A stretch of 63,180 nucleotides of DNA from an uncultured Propionibacteriaceae bacterium (GTDB lineage: Bacteria > Actinomycetota > Actinomycetes > Propionibacteriales > Propionibacteriaceae): positions 1 to 63,180 of the forward strand of contig CALBCJ010000031.1 of NCBI GenBank assembly GCA_937926975.1. Direction: 5' to 3'. Shown here piece after piece: positions 9,003 to 17,016 of this stretch. The number at the start of each line of letters is the position of its first letter. Position 1 is the first letter of the stretch. Both the position numbers and the translations under genes were made by a program. The notes below the pieces were generated by a model. The model worked only from the letters and a program-made list of their open reading frames with translations. It was not told the origin of the DNA and made no database searches.

Positions 9003-10040
9003 TCAGCCCTGCAGCAGCAGGTACTCGTTGCGGGTCCGCAGGTGCTGGTTCGCGTACCCCTCGCTGGCCTTGCCGACATGGGTCAGCGCCCCCACCACGA
9101 CCGCCTGGCGCTGCGACATCTGCCGCATGAACCGGTAGCTGACGGCGGCACCCAGCCCCGGCTGCCGTACGCCGAGGTAGGCCAGCACGTACCGCTGCGG
9201 CCGCAGCCGGGTCCGGACCAGGGCCGCGGCCCGGCGAAGCCACCCCGGGTCGGCCAGCCCGGTGCCGTAGTCCGGCAGGCAGACCAGGAAGCCCTCCGCC
9301 TGCTCACCCCGGTACGCCATCGTCACCAGGTCCAGGTTGGTGACCAGCCGCAGCGGGTCGAAGAGGGTCTCGAAGGCCGCGTACGGGACCGGCTGGAACC
9401 CGGGGAAGTCCGCGTACAGCTCGCTGATCAGGCCGTACATGTCCCGCAGCAGCCGCTGCCAGCCGGGCCGGGGCGGGCCGACCCGGTAGCCCTGGGCCTG
9501 GAAGCGCCGCAGCCGGGCCTCGTGCCGGGCGAGGTTCAGGTCCGGCGGCGCCGGGTGGTAGATCGCCGAGCGGTAGCGGTCGGTCTCGGCAAACCCGGCC
9601 CGCTCCCAGAGCCGTACGTGGTGCGGCGGGTTGAGCGGCTCGGTGAGGTACGGCTGCTCGTCGAAGCCGGCGACCTTGAGCCGGTACCGGACCCAGAACG
9701 AGGCGTCCATCGGCCCGACCAGCGGCTGGCCGGGCACGGCCTCCCGGACCGCGTCGAACAGGGCCGGCGCGACCCGGGTGCCGTCGGGGGCCTCTAGGAA
9801 GCCGACGTACCCGGTGGGCGTGCCGGGGTAGGTGGTGAGCCCGATCCGTCCGACCGGCTGCCCGTGCTGGTACGCGACCCAGCCGCGGGTGCTCAGGCTG
9901 CCGGACAGGACGTGGTGGCCGGTGAGGAGGGCCCGGTCAGAGGCGGGCGTGTGGTTGTACGTGCCGCGCCGGTGCAGCCGCTGCGGCAGCCGGACGAAGT
10001 CCTCCAGGGTCGCCGGCCCGACCGGACGGATCTCGGTCAC
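9003..10040 (-). CDS. GNAT-fold acyltransferase, last gene of the lipid-like operon
   Basis: A 345-aa protein. The central part (about residues 50-150) reads as a GNAT fold: GRIGLTTY strands, LVGPMDASFW, AGFDEQPYLTEPLNPPHH and RLWERAGF. This is typical of large 'N-acetyltransferase-like' proteins with a GPM(D/N) loop and an NPPyY segment rather than ribosomal or aminoglycoside acetyltransferases. A second half of similar size follows. The gene overlaps the upstream phosphotransferase gene by ATGA, so the proteins are probably made together. A long-chain acyl donor would suit the lipid context, but this is inference; the acceptor is unknown. Confidence 0.8.
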   Translation of the reverse strand: MTEIRPVGPATLEDFVRLPQRLHRRGTYNHTPASDRALLTGHHVLSGSLSTRGWVAYQHGQPVGRIGLTTYPGTPTGYVGFLEAPDGTRVAPALFDAVREAVPGQPLVGPMDASFWVRYRLKVAGFDEQPYLTEPLNPPHHVRLWERAGFAETDRYRSAIYHPAPPDLNLARHEARLRRFQAQGYRVGPPRPGWQRLLRDMYGLISELYADFPGFQPVPYAAFETLFDPLRLVTNLDLVTMAYRGEQAEGFLVCLPDYGTGLADPGWLRRAAALVRTRLRPQRYVLAYLGVRQPGLGAAVSYRFMRQMSQRQAVVVGALTHVGKASEGYANQHLRTRNEYLLLQG

Positions 10041-12541
10041 CGGATCCGCACCAGACCACGACGGCCGTCGACCTCGACCTCGACCCCGTCGCGCAGCCAG
10101 CCGGTGGCGTCGGGGACCCCGACCACAACCGGCACCCCCAGCTCGCGGGCGATGATCGCGGTGTGGGAGAGCAGCGAGCCCCGCTCGACCACCACCGCAG
10201 AGGCGCTGACCAGGAGAAACACCCAGCCTGGGTCAGTGGTCCGGGCGACCAGGACGCTGCCCGGCTGGAACGGCTGGCGCGGGTCGTGCACGACCTGGAC
10301 CGGACCGGTCGCGACCCCGCCCGACACCCCCGTACCGCGGCGGCTGGTGGGCCGGTCCGCGGCCGCCCCCGGGGCCGGGACTCCGCCCGGCTCCTCGTGC
10401 AGGGCTGCGGGCAGACCGGGGCTGGTGCGGCCGGTGGCGGCCGGCTGGGTGCGGGCCGGTCCGCTGCTGTGCGGCTCGGTGGGCAGGCGGAACGGTACGG
10501 CGTCGGGCGCCGGGTGGATGTCGAACGGCTCACCGGTGAAGACCAGCCGCCGGTACCCCGGCAGCCGGGCGAAACCGGCGTAGTCGGCCTGCCGGGCCCG
10601 GACCTGCTCCCGGTGGTCCGCGGCAGTGAAGAGCTCCTCCAGCGTCAGCCACCAGACGTCGGTCGCCGTCTCCAGGTGGCCGGCGGCGGCGTGCAGCTCA
10701 CCGGCGCGGAGCGCGACCGCCCTGACCAGGCCGTAGACCCGGGCCCGGTCCAGCCGGGACAGCTCCCGGGCGGCGATGGCCGCGGTCGCCTGGCGCGCCA
10801 GGTACCCGACCAGGCCGCGTACCGGCTCGGCCGGCCGGCCCAGACCGGGGGCCGCGGCCCGGGGCAGCCGGCGCAGGGCCTCGACGAGCAGCAGCGGGTG
10901 GGTCCGGAAGGTCGGCGACTCCAGCTTCAGCTCCTCCAGGTACCGGTCGCCGAACTCGTCCAGGTACGCCCGCAGCTGTGCCGCGTACGGGTCGTCGCCG
11001 GCCAGGAAGGCGGCCACCGCCTGGTCGTCGTCGATCCCGTCCAGCGCGTCGGGTGCGGTGGCGGCGAGCCGCTGCAGCGCCCGTACGGGGCGCAGGCTCT
11101 CGATCCCCGCAATCTGCGAGATCAGCTCCCGAGCCCGGCTTCGGCGGCCTGTCATCCCTAGCCAGCCCGACAGCAGGGCCGGGAAGACGAAGGCCCGGAC
11201 ATCGTTGAGCAAGGTCACGTCCCAGTGCTGCAGCACTCGGTGCTCCAGCTGCTCGAAGGCCCGGCGCAGGTCGTCCAGCCCGCCGGACAGGTCGAGCCTG
11301 GTCTGCTGAACCTGCTCGTGAAGCTCGTCGACCAGCCGCGGGGTGGCCCGCAGCGCGGCCAGCAGCCTCACCGCCACCGCGAGCCGGCGCAGCCGACCCA
11401 GCAGCGGACGAACCTCATGGTCGCGGTCCTCGACGCCCAGCGCCCGCTGCCAGACCCGGGTGTACTGCCGGCTCAGCGGCATCAGCGCCAGCACCTGGTA
11501 CCAGTGGTCGATCCGGTAGTACAGCCGCCCCGAGCAGGGCTCCACCATCCGGCCCAGCACCGGGGCGAGGCGCCGCACCAGGGCCGGGTCGCCGGTCAGC
11601 CGCAGGGCCAGCGAGCTGAAGACCCCCTGGTAGGCGCGTGGGACGAACGACGTTGTCAGGGGCAGCGACAGCCCGGGGTACGACTCGACGATGTTTGACG
11701 AGTCCAGGGTGACCGACTGGTCGCTGGGCCCGGCCGGGCTGCGCTTCGTGGCGGCGGTCCACGACCGGTGGCCCGCACCCGGGCGGGCACAACCGCGTCC
11801 ACGGCCGCTTGCGGGGCCGCTGCCGGCAGGCATGCCCGCTGCTGTGCCGGCCGGGGCGCTGTGCCGGGCCGGCTCCCGAACTGCCAGCGAGGTGACCGGG
11901 CGGGCCTGGAGCGCCCAGAGCAGCCCGTCGGCGTCGACTGCGACCTCAAGGTCGACCGGCCCGTACCGGTCGTGAGCCCGCCGCAGCAGGTCCAGGACCT
12001 CGCCCAGCTGCCCCGGCGCCAGCACGTCCGGCCCGCTGCGGTACCCCTGCTGGTCGACGGTCGAGACGTGGTACGTGGTGGCGTCCTCGCCCTGCACCAC
12101 CGCGCCGGCGCCCGGCCCGACGCTGACCACGGCCTCGCTGCGGATCCCGGCCGGGTTGACGCTGAACGCCACCCCCGACAGCACCGCGGGGACCATCCGC
12201 TGCACCAGCACCACCGGCTCCCCGGCCAGGTCAGCCGCGACCCCGAGCTGCTCCCCGTACACGCCGGGCGCGTCGGCCCGGTACGAGTCGGCGACCGCCC
12301 GTACCCGGTCCACGACCTGGTCGCGCCGGACATCAAGGTACGAGGCGAACTGGCCCGCGTACGAGGCCAGCGAGCCGTCCTCGGCGGCCGCGCAGGAGCG
12401 GACCGCGACCAGACCGTCGCCGGCGACCGCGTCGAAGGCGGCCAGGACCTCGGCCTCGCCGGCACCGGCCTGGACCACCGTCCACGGCGGTACCCGGGCG
12501 CCGACCAGCCCCAGCCGGCGCAGCCCGTCGGCCTTACTCAT
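10037..12541 (-). CDS. PEP-synthase/rifampin-phosphotransferase-like enzyme 2
   Basis: An 834-aa protein with the three-part layout of rifampin phosphotransferase. An N-terminal PPDK-type ATP-grasp domain covers about residues 1-215 (AVRSCAAAEDGS, VQRMVPAVLSGVAFSVNP, ending LWALQARPVTS). The middle domain spans about 285-680 and opens with LDSSNIVESYPGLSLPL. The C-terminal swivelling domain contains the phospho-acceptor His near 793 (ERGSLLSHTAIIARE). No PEP-binding barrel is present, so it should use ATP and water-like or hydroxyl acceptors, not make PEP. Two copies of the 74-bp repeat lie within it and encode the Ala/Gly/Pro-rich linkers at about 232-252 and 690-714. Start and stop overlap both neighbours. 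Confidence 0.88.
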   Translation of the reverse strand: MSKADGLRRLGLVGARVPPWTVVQAGAGEAEVLAAFDAVAGDGLVAVRSCAAAEDGSLASYAGQFASYLDVRRDQVVDRVRAVADSYRADAPGVYGEQLGVAADLAGEPVVLVQRMVPAVLSGVAFSVNPAGIRSEAVVSVGPGAGAVVQGEDATTYHVSTVDQQGYRSGPDVLAPGQLGEVLDLLRRAHDRYGPVDLEVAVDADGLLWALQARPVTSLAVREPARHSAPAGTAAGMPAGSGPASGRGRGCARPGAGHRSWTAATKRSPAGPSDQSVTLDSSNIVESYPGLSLPLTTSFVPRAYQGVFSSLALRLTGDPALVRRLAPVLGRMVEPCSGRLYYRIDHWYQVLALMPLSRQYTRVWQRALGVEDRDHEVRPLLGRLRRLAVAVRLLAALRATPRLVDELHEQVQQTRLDLSGGLDDLRRAFEQLEHRVLQHWDVTLLNDVRAFVFPALLSGWLGMTGRRSRARELISQIAGIESLRPVRALQRLAATAPDALDGIDDDQAVAAFLAGDDPYAAQLRAYLDEFGDRYLEELKLESPTFRTHPLLLVEALRRLPRAAAPGLGRPAEPVRGLVGYLARQATAAIAARELSRLDRARVYGLVRAVALRAGELHAAAGHLETATDVWWLTLEELFTAADHREQVRARQADYAGFARLPGYRRLVFTGEPFDIHPAPDAVPFRLPTEPHSSGPARTQPAATGRTSPGLPAALHEEPGGVPAPGAAADRPTSRRGTGVSGGVATGPVQVVHDPRQPFQPGSVLVARTTDPGWVFLLVSASAVVVERGSLLSHTAIIARELGVPVVVGVPDATGWLRDGVEVEVDGRRGLVRIR
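10399..10472. repeat. 74-bp palindromic element, copy 4, inside a coding sequence
   Basis: Starts GCAGGGCTGCGGGCAGACC and ends GGTCCGCTGCTGTGC. Read on the minus strand its right end encodes HSSGP and the element spans the linker between the middle and His domains of the phosphotransferase. Confidence 0.8.
11787..11847. repeat. Diverged 61-bp copy of the palindromic element inside a coding sequence
   Basis: The right end GCCCGCTGCTGTGC matches the family; the left end (GCACAACCGCGTCC) and length are diverged. It encodes part of the Ala/Gly-rich linker after the ATP-grasp domain of the same protein. Confidence 0.5.
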
Positions 12542-13533
12542 CAGTAGTACCCCAGGGTGAGGAAGACCACCACGGCGACCACCATCAGCCCCTCAACAAT
12601 GTACGTGTACCGGTCGACCCGCTCCCGCAGCCGGAACGACTCCGGCTGGCGGACCCAGCGCAGAATGGTCCAGGTCACCCAGAGCACGTTGACGGTGAGC
12701 GGAATCATCGCCAGCCGGCTGACCGCGAACACCAGCGACAGGTTGGTGAGAATGTCGAGCCAGATCAGCAGCAGCACGAACCGGGCCGCCGGGCGGTACC
12801 CCCACAGCGACGAGTAGGTCACGTACGCGGTCTCCTCGCGCGGCGCCCGGACCTTGCGGACCACCTCCCAGATCAGGCTCGGGAAGTACATCGTCCAGGC
12901 CAGCAGGAACGTCGTCCAGGTCCACGGGTCAAGGCCGTACGCGATGACGCCATAGCTGATCACGTACAGGTTGAGCACCATCATCACCGGGTTGTGGGTG
13001 AGCAGCGCCAGGAACAGGTTGGGCTGGATCCTCGCCTTCGCGAAGAACCACATCGACATCACCGTCCCGTACAGGAACAAGACGATGAAGAACGGCAGGT
13101 TGTTCAGGTACACGGCGTTGAGCACCGTGGTCGGGGCGACCACGATCCCCAGCAGCACCCACAGGTCGCGCCGGTCGACCCGACCCGACGGAAGGACGCG
13201 GTGGGGAAACAGCCGGGCATCGGTCTCGGCGTCCTTGAGGTCGTCGGCGATCCGCAGCGCCAGCAGGAAGCAGAACACGGTCCAGGTGCCGACAGCCTCG
13301 GGAGCCCCGATGTGGAAGTCAGTGACTCCGTAGTTGAGCAGCAGCACGAAGTAGATCTCGAAGAAGATGATCGCCGAGACCAGCAGCCGGGACCCGATCG
13401 GGTACATCTCCCGCAGGTAGAGCCAGATGCGGCCCGGCACCGTGGCGGGCCTGGTGGTCGAGACCACGCTCACCGAGCCGTCGTACGGCAGCGCCTGGCC
13501 GGTGGGGTCAGTCCGGCTGGGAGTCTCAGGCAT
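12541..13533 (-). CDS. UbiA-superfamily prenyltransferase
   Basis: A 330-aa membrane protein with about eight or nine hydrophobic segments after a 45-residue cytoplasmic start. The first Asp-rich motif is clear (ADDLKDAETD near 96-105, followed by FPHRVLPSGRV), as in UbiA enzymes that bind a prenyl diphosphate through Mg2+. The second motif is atypical: IWEVVRKVRAPREE near 220 carries Glu where Asp is usual. The acceptor could be an aromatic ring, a sugar phosphate or a glycerol phosphate; the CarS-like gene upstream makes a glycerol-type lipid attractive, but this is inference. Its 3' end overlaps the next start by one base (TGATG) and its 5' end overlaps the upstream gene by 8 bp. Confidence 0.88.
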   Translation of the reverse strand: MPETPSRTDPTGQALPYDGSVSVVSTTRPATVPGRIWLYLREMYPIGSRLLVSAIIFFEIYFVLLLNYGVTDFHIGAPEAVGTWTVFCFLLALRIADDLKDAETDARLFPHRVLPSGRVDRRDLWVLLGIVVAPTTVLNAVYLNNLPFFIVLFLYGTVMSMWFFAKARIQPNLFLALLTHNPVMMVLNLYVISYGVIAYGLDPWTWTTFLLAWTMYFPSLIWEVVRKVRAPREETAYVTYSSLWGYRPAARFVLLLIWLDILTNLSLVFAVSRLAMIPLTVNVLWVTWTILRWVRQPESFRLRERVDRYTYIVEGLMVVAVVVFLTLGYY

Positions 13534-16090
13534 GTCCGACCTCCTGCTCCGGCCCGGCGGTGGGCTCCTCGCCGTCGCTCAGCACGATCACCTGGCCGGT
13601 GCCCCCGTCGACCTGGACCCGGGCGCCGTCCGGGATCAGCCGCAGCGCCCCGGCGGCGGCGACCACGCACGGGATCGCGTACTCCCGGGCGACTACGGCT
13701 GCGTGGCACAGTACCCCGCCGGTCTCGGTGACCAGCCCGCCGAGGCTGGCGAAGCGGCCGGCCCAGCCGGGGTCGGTGAACCGGGTGACCAGGATCTCGC
13801 CCGCCTGCAGCCGGCCGACCTGGTCCAGCCCGGTGACCGTACGGGCGGTGCCGGTCACCACACCAGTACTCGCGCCAGTCCCCGTGACCGTGGCACCACC
13901 GCTGGTGGGGGCGGGACCGCCGGCGCTGGGCGACAGCAGTCCGAGCTCGTCGTCAGGATGGAACTCACGAAAGGAGGAGTAGTAGGTCCGACCTCGTCGG
14001 ACCCGCTCGCGGAGGGTGTCCGCGCCCAGCCCGCCGGTCAGGTGCTCCAGCAGGTCGTCACGGGTGGCGAACCAGATGTCGCCGGGGTCGTCGAGGACGC
14101 CCCGGGCGGTGAGTCGGCGGGCCAGCTCCAGGGTGGCGACCCGGACCGCATGGAGCACCCGGGTCGAGGTGTCGCGCATCTCCTCACGCCACCAGAGCAG
14201 CCGCCGGGTACGGTCGACGCGCCGGGCGAAGCGGCGGTAGGCGCGTGGTGACAGACGCTGGCGGGCGCGCTCCAGGGCGGCGGCCAGGCGGGCCTGGGTG
14301 CGGTCGCGGTCGGCGCCGGGACCGTACCGGTCGTCGAGCTCGAGGGCCTGCTTGAGCACCGCCACCAGGGGCGCTGGGTCCTCGGAGAAGTCCGGGTGGC
14401 TGATGTCCAGCTCCTTGGCGGAGTGGTGGCCGTGGCGGGCGATGAGGTCACGGACCTGGTCCAGGCCGTGGCCCGGGCACCCGCAGCGCAGGTCGGCCAG
14501 GACCTGGGGCTCGGGGGTGGTCAGCCAGTACGGGTCGTGCCGCAGCTGCTGGGCCAGGGTCCAGGCGTCGTGGAACGGCCGCAGGTGCGACAGGTCGTCG
14601 AGCCCGGCGATCAGGTCCATGTACCCGTCCGGGCCGACGACCGCGGTGATGGCCTCGCGGGCCAGCTGAAGGTGGATCGTGTTGAGAAAGATCTGCCAGA
14701 AGTACCAGCCCTGGGACTGGTCGAGATCCTCGGTGACCAGCCGGCGCCAGCGGGCCTCCAGCTCGGCGTCCGTCAGGGCCGCTCCGGGGCCCGCGGGTGT
14801 GCCCGGGGCCGGGCTGCCCGGCACCGGCTCACCGAGGGCGGCCAGGTGCTCGTCGGCGGTCGCGCGGCACCGGGCGCTGATCTGCGCCACGTCGCGCTCC
14901 ATCTGCCGCAGGAGGCGGCGCTGGGTGAGGGCGGCCCGGGTGATCCCGAGCAGGCTGCGAGGGCTGAGGCGGGTCGTGGTCCCCGGCCCCTCGTACGCGA
15001 TCCGCACCCCCAGCTCGGATTCGAACTCGCGCTCCACATAGCCCGGGGCCTTGGCCATGGCGGTCTTCACCATCGACAGGTTCCAGTACGGGCGGGCGAA
15101 GAGCAGCCGACCGGCGTCGGCGCTCCCCTGGGCCGGGGTAATCAGGTGCGACTCCACCAGGAACCTCGGCAGCCACCGCTGCCAGACGTCGCCGTACAGG
15201 CTCCACATCAGCGGGGTGCAGACCCCGGCCGCGACCCCGCCGTCCTTGAAGTTCGCCGTCGTCCACTGGGCGTCGGCCCCGGCCCAGTGAATCTGGGTGA
15301 CGGGCCGGGCCTGCAGCAGCCAGAGCCGCCCGCCGGCGATCGCCCACTCCACGTCGCACGGGTAGCCGTGGTGGAGCTGGACCCGCAGCAGCGTGTCCAC
15401 CAGGAGGTCTTGCTCGGCCGGGCTGAGCAGGCCGGCGTCGTGGCGGACCTCCCCGGCGTACCAGTCGACCACCGTCGTACGGGCCTCGGCCCGGCCCGCG
15501 ACCAGCTCGTCGGCCAGCCCCGAGGTCGCCTCGATCACGATCTCGGTGTCGGCACCGGTGACCGGGTTCACCGTGAACGCGACCCCGGCCAGGTCTGGGT
15601 GCACCATCTCCTGCACGATCACGGCGGTGCTGTCCGGGCGCCACGGCAGGCCGTGGTCGAGCAGGTAGGCCAGCGCCCCTGGTGCCAGGCAGGAGCGGAA
15701 GCAGTCGACGACCCGGGCTGCGACCTCGTCCGTCGGCACGTTGAGGTAGCTCTCCAGGACGCCGGCGCCGCTGAGGGCCGCGCCGTCCTCATGCTCTGAG
15801 CTCGACCGTACGGCGTAGTGAGAGCCGGGCTGAAGCCAGTGACTGAGCTCGTCGGTGAGCCCGGGAGGCGGGGCCAGGGAGTCGAGGGCTGACCAGGCCC
15901 GCGCCAGGTCCGGCGGCTCGGCGGCGAGGGCCTGGGAGACCTCGCTCAGCTGCGGCCAGGCCTCGGCCAGGGCAGCCCCGGGCAGCACGACCGCATCCGG
16001 TACGTCGAAGCCGGCGGAGTGCAGCCGGGCCAGCGAGCGCGCCTTGCCTCCGACATCGGTACGGCCCAGCGCGGCTCGCAGCACCAGCAT
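13526..16090 (-). CDS. PEP-synthase/rifampin-phosphotransferase-like enzyme 1
   Basis: An 854-aa protein with the same three domains as its neighbour at 10037-12541 but only distant identity. The ATP-grasp domain (about 1-310) contains GGKARSLARL, AVRSSSEHEDGAALSG, VQEMVHPDLAGVAFTVNP and LWLLQARPVTQ. The middle domain opens with WTTANFKDGGVAAGVCTPL near 325, the substrate-domain signature of rifampin phosphotransferase-like proteins. The swivelling domain has the catalytic His near 796 (TETGGVLCHAAVVARE). I chose ATG 16090 because GGGAGGA lies 6 nt upstream; an ATG at 16120 that overlaps the carS-like stop (ATGA) is also possible. Two divergent copies in one operon suggest two successive phosphorylations or two substrates. 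Confidence 0.88.
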   Translation of the reverse strand: MLVLRAALGRTDVGGKARSLARLHSAGFDVPDAVVLPGAALAEAWPQLSEVSQALAAEPPDLARAWSALDSLAPPPGLTDELSHWLQPGSHYAVRSSSEHEDGAALSGAGVLESYLNVPTDEVAARVVDCFRSCLAPGALAYLLDHGLPWRPDSTAVIVQEMVHPDLAGVAFTVNPVTGADTEIVIEATSGLADELVAGRAEARTTVVDWYAGEVRHDAGLLSPAEQDLLVDTLLRVQLHHGYPCDVEWAIAGGRLWLLQARPVTQIHWAGADAQWTTANFKDGGVAAGVCTPLMWSLYGDVWQRWLPRFLVESHLITPAQGSADAGRLLFARPYWNLSMVKTAMAKAPGYVEREFESELGVRIAYEGPGTTTRLSPRSLLGITRAALTQRRLLRQMERDVAQISARCRATADEHLAALGEPVPGSPAPGTPAGPGAALTDAELEARWRRLVTEDLDQSQGWYFWQIFLNTIHLQLAREAITAVVGPDGYMDLIAGLDDLSHLRPFHDAWTLAQQLRHDPYWLTTPEPQVLADLRCGCPGHGLDQVRDLIARHGHHSAKELDISHPDFSEDPAPLVAVLKQALELDDRYGPGADRDRTQARLAAALERARQRLSPRAYRRFARRVDRTRRLLWWREEMRDTSTRVLHAVRVATLELARRLTARGVLDDPGDIWFATRDDLLEHLTGGLGADTLRERVRRGRTYYSSFREFHPDDELGLLSPSAGGPAPTSGGATVTGTGASTGVVTGTARTVTGLDQVGRLQAGEILVTRFTDPGWAGRFASLGGLVTETGGVLCHAAVVAREYAIPCVVAAAGALRLIPDGARVQVDGGTGQVIVLSDGEEPTAGPEQEVGHA

Positions 16091-16116
16091 CTTCCGTCCT
16101 CCCGCTCCAGGGTGCC

Positions 16117-16707
16117 TCATAGCGGGCTGGAGCGCAGACGCAGCTGGTACAGCACCAGGTTCAGCAGAAAGTGGGTGACGGCGCCGACCAGGACCACGCC
16201 GAGAAAGGTGCCGGCCGAGACCGGTGCCAGCAGCGCCAGCACGACCGCGCAGCCAAGCACCGAGTCAACCTGGTCCAGAAGCACAAACACCCAGGCCCAC
16301 CGCCCCTGCCGGGTCCTCCCGGGCCGGATCCCCACCCGCCGCTTCAGCCAGCTGTTCGGCAGCTCGAAGAGCCCGTACGCCAGCCCCAGCAGGGTCCCGG
16401 TCAGCGCCGCCCAGCCAGGGGTGCTCGGGTGCTCGACGAAGAGCAGGTTGTACGGCTCCAGGCTGCTGCCCCGCAGCACAGCGCCCCAGGCCAGCCCCGA
16501 CAGCCCGCTGAGCACCGTCACCCCGACGAGGCCCTTCCAGGTCTTGTTGTCCCCGAGCAGGCGCCGGCCGTCGCGCAGAGTGCGGCCCTTGTCGATCGGG
16601 CGGGCCCAGCAGGTCAGCACCGGCGTCCGCACCCAGACCATGTTGAGCACCGCCCCCAGGATCGCAGGCAGGACAGTGACGTAGATCACGCCGATGGCTC
16701 TCAGCAC
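16117..16707 (-). CDS. CDP-archaeol synthase (CarS)-like membrane protein
   Basis: A 196-aa protein with about five hydrophobic segments. The motif PIDKGRTLRDGRRLLGDNKTWKG (about residues 30-55; shown here in parts: PIDKG, DGRRLLGDNKTWKG) matches the conserved loop of CarS/DUF46 enzymes, and LLDQVDSVLGC near 150 matches their second polar site. CarS transfers CMP from CTP to an unsaturated archaetidic acid in archaea; bacterial homologues are poorly studied. I chose GTG 16707, where homology begins and CACACT (16719-16714) lies 6 nt upstream; a further 51 codons of low-complexity open frame were left out. It is the first gene of the five-gene operon and may set the lipid nature of the product. 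Confidence 0.78.
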   Translation of the reverse strand: MLRAIGVIYVTVLPAILGAVLNMVWVRTPVLTCWARPIDKGRTLRDGRRLLGDNKTWKGLVGVTVLSGLSGLAWGAVLRGSSLEPYNLLFVEHPSTPGWAALTGTLLGLAYGLFELPNSWLKRRVGIRPGRTRQGRWAWVFVLLDQVDSVLGCAVVLALLAPVSAGTFLGVVLVGAVTHFLLNLVLYQLRLRSSPL

Positions 16708-16717
16708 ACGTCGAGTG

Positions 16718-16749
16718 TGCACTGCGCTGAACCTGCACTGTGCTGAACC
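16718..16749 (-). repeat. Two adjacent 16-bp direct repeats before the CarS-like gene
   Basis: On the minus strand GGTTCAGCACAGTGCA is followed directly by GGTTCAGCGCAGTGCA, one mismatch apart. They abut and slightly overlap the proposed -10 box (CACACT, 16719-16714), so they could be a tandem activator or repressor site for the operon. Confidence 0.5.
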
Positions 16750-16844
16750 GCCGGCGCGGAGGCGGGCCGGCTCGTGCCCGGCGGTGCTGGACTGCCGCCG
16801 CCTGCGGGGGCACCCCGCGCGGGTCTGGCCGTCCGGGCTCTGAC

Positions 16845-16896
16845 CACGGGCTCGGGCCACGGGCTCTGGTCACGGGCTCGGGCCACGGGCTCGGCC
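16845..16896. repeat. Four 13-bp tandem repeats
   Basis: Units CACGGGCTCGGGC, CACGGGCTCTGGT, CACGGGCTCGGGC and CACGGGCTCGGCC follow without gaps in the 309-bp divergent gap between the CarS-like and HSP90 genes. The gap shows no gene. Confidence 0.7.
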
Positions 16897-17016
16897 TGGG
16901 CGCTCAGCGCCCCACGCGCGGGCCGGGCGCCCCGGCGGCACGGTCTGGGCCCGAGACCCGCGTACAGCACGGCAGCAGTGGGCGGCTGCCCGGGCTCAAC
17001 CTCTACCCTGGTTCCG

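Noticed and set aside
16845..16896. Possible CRISPR repeats
   Set aside because: 13-bp units follow directly with no spacers.
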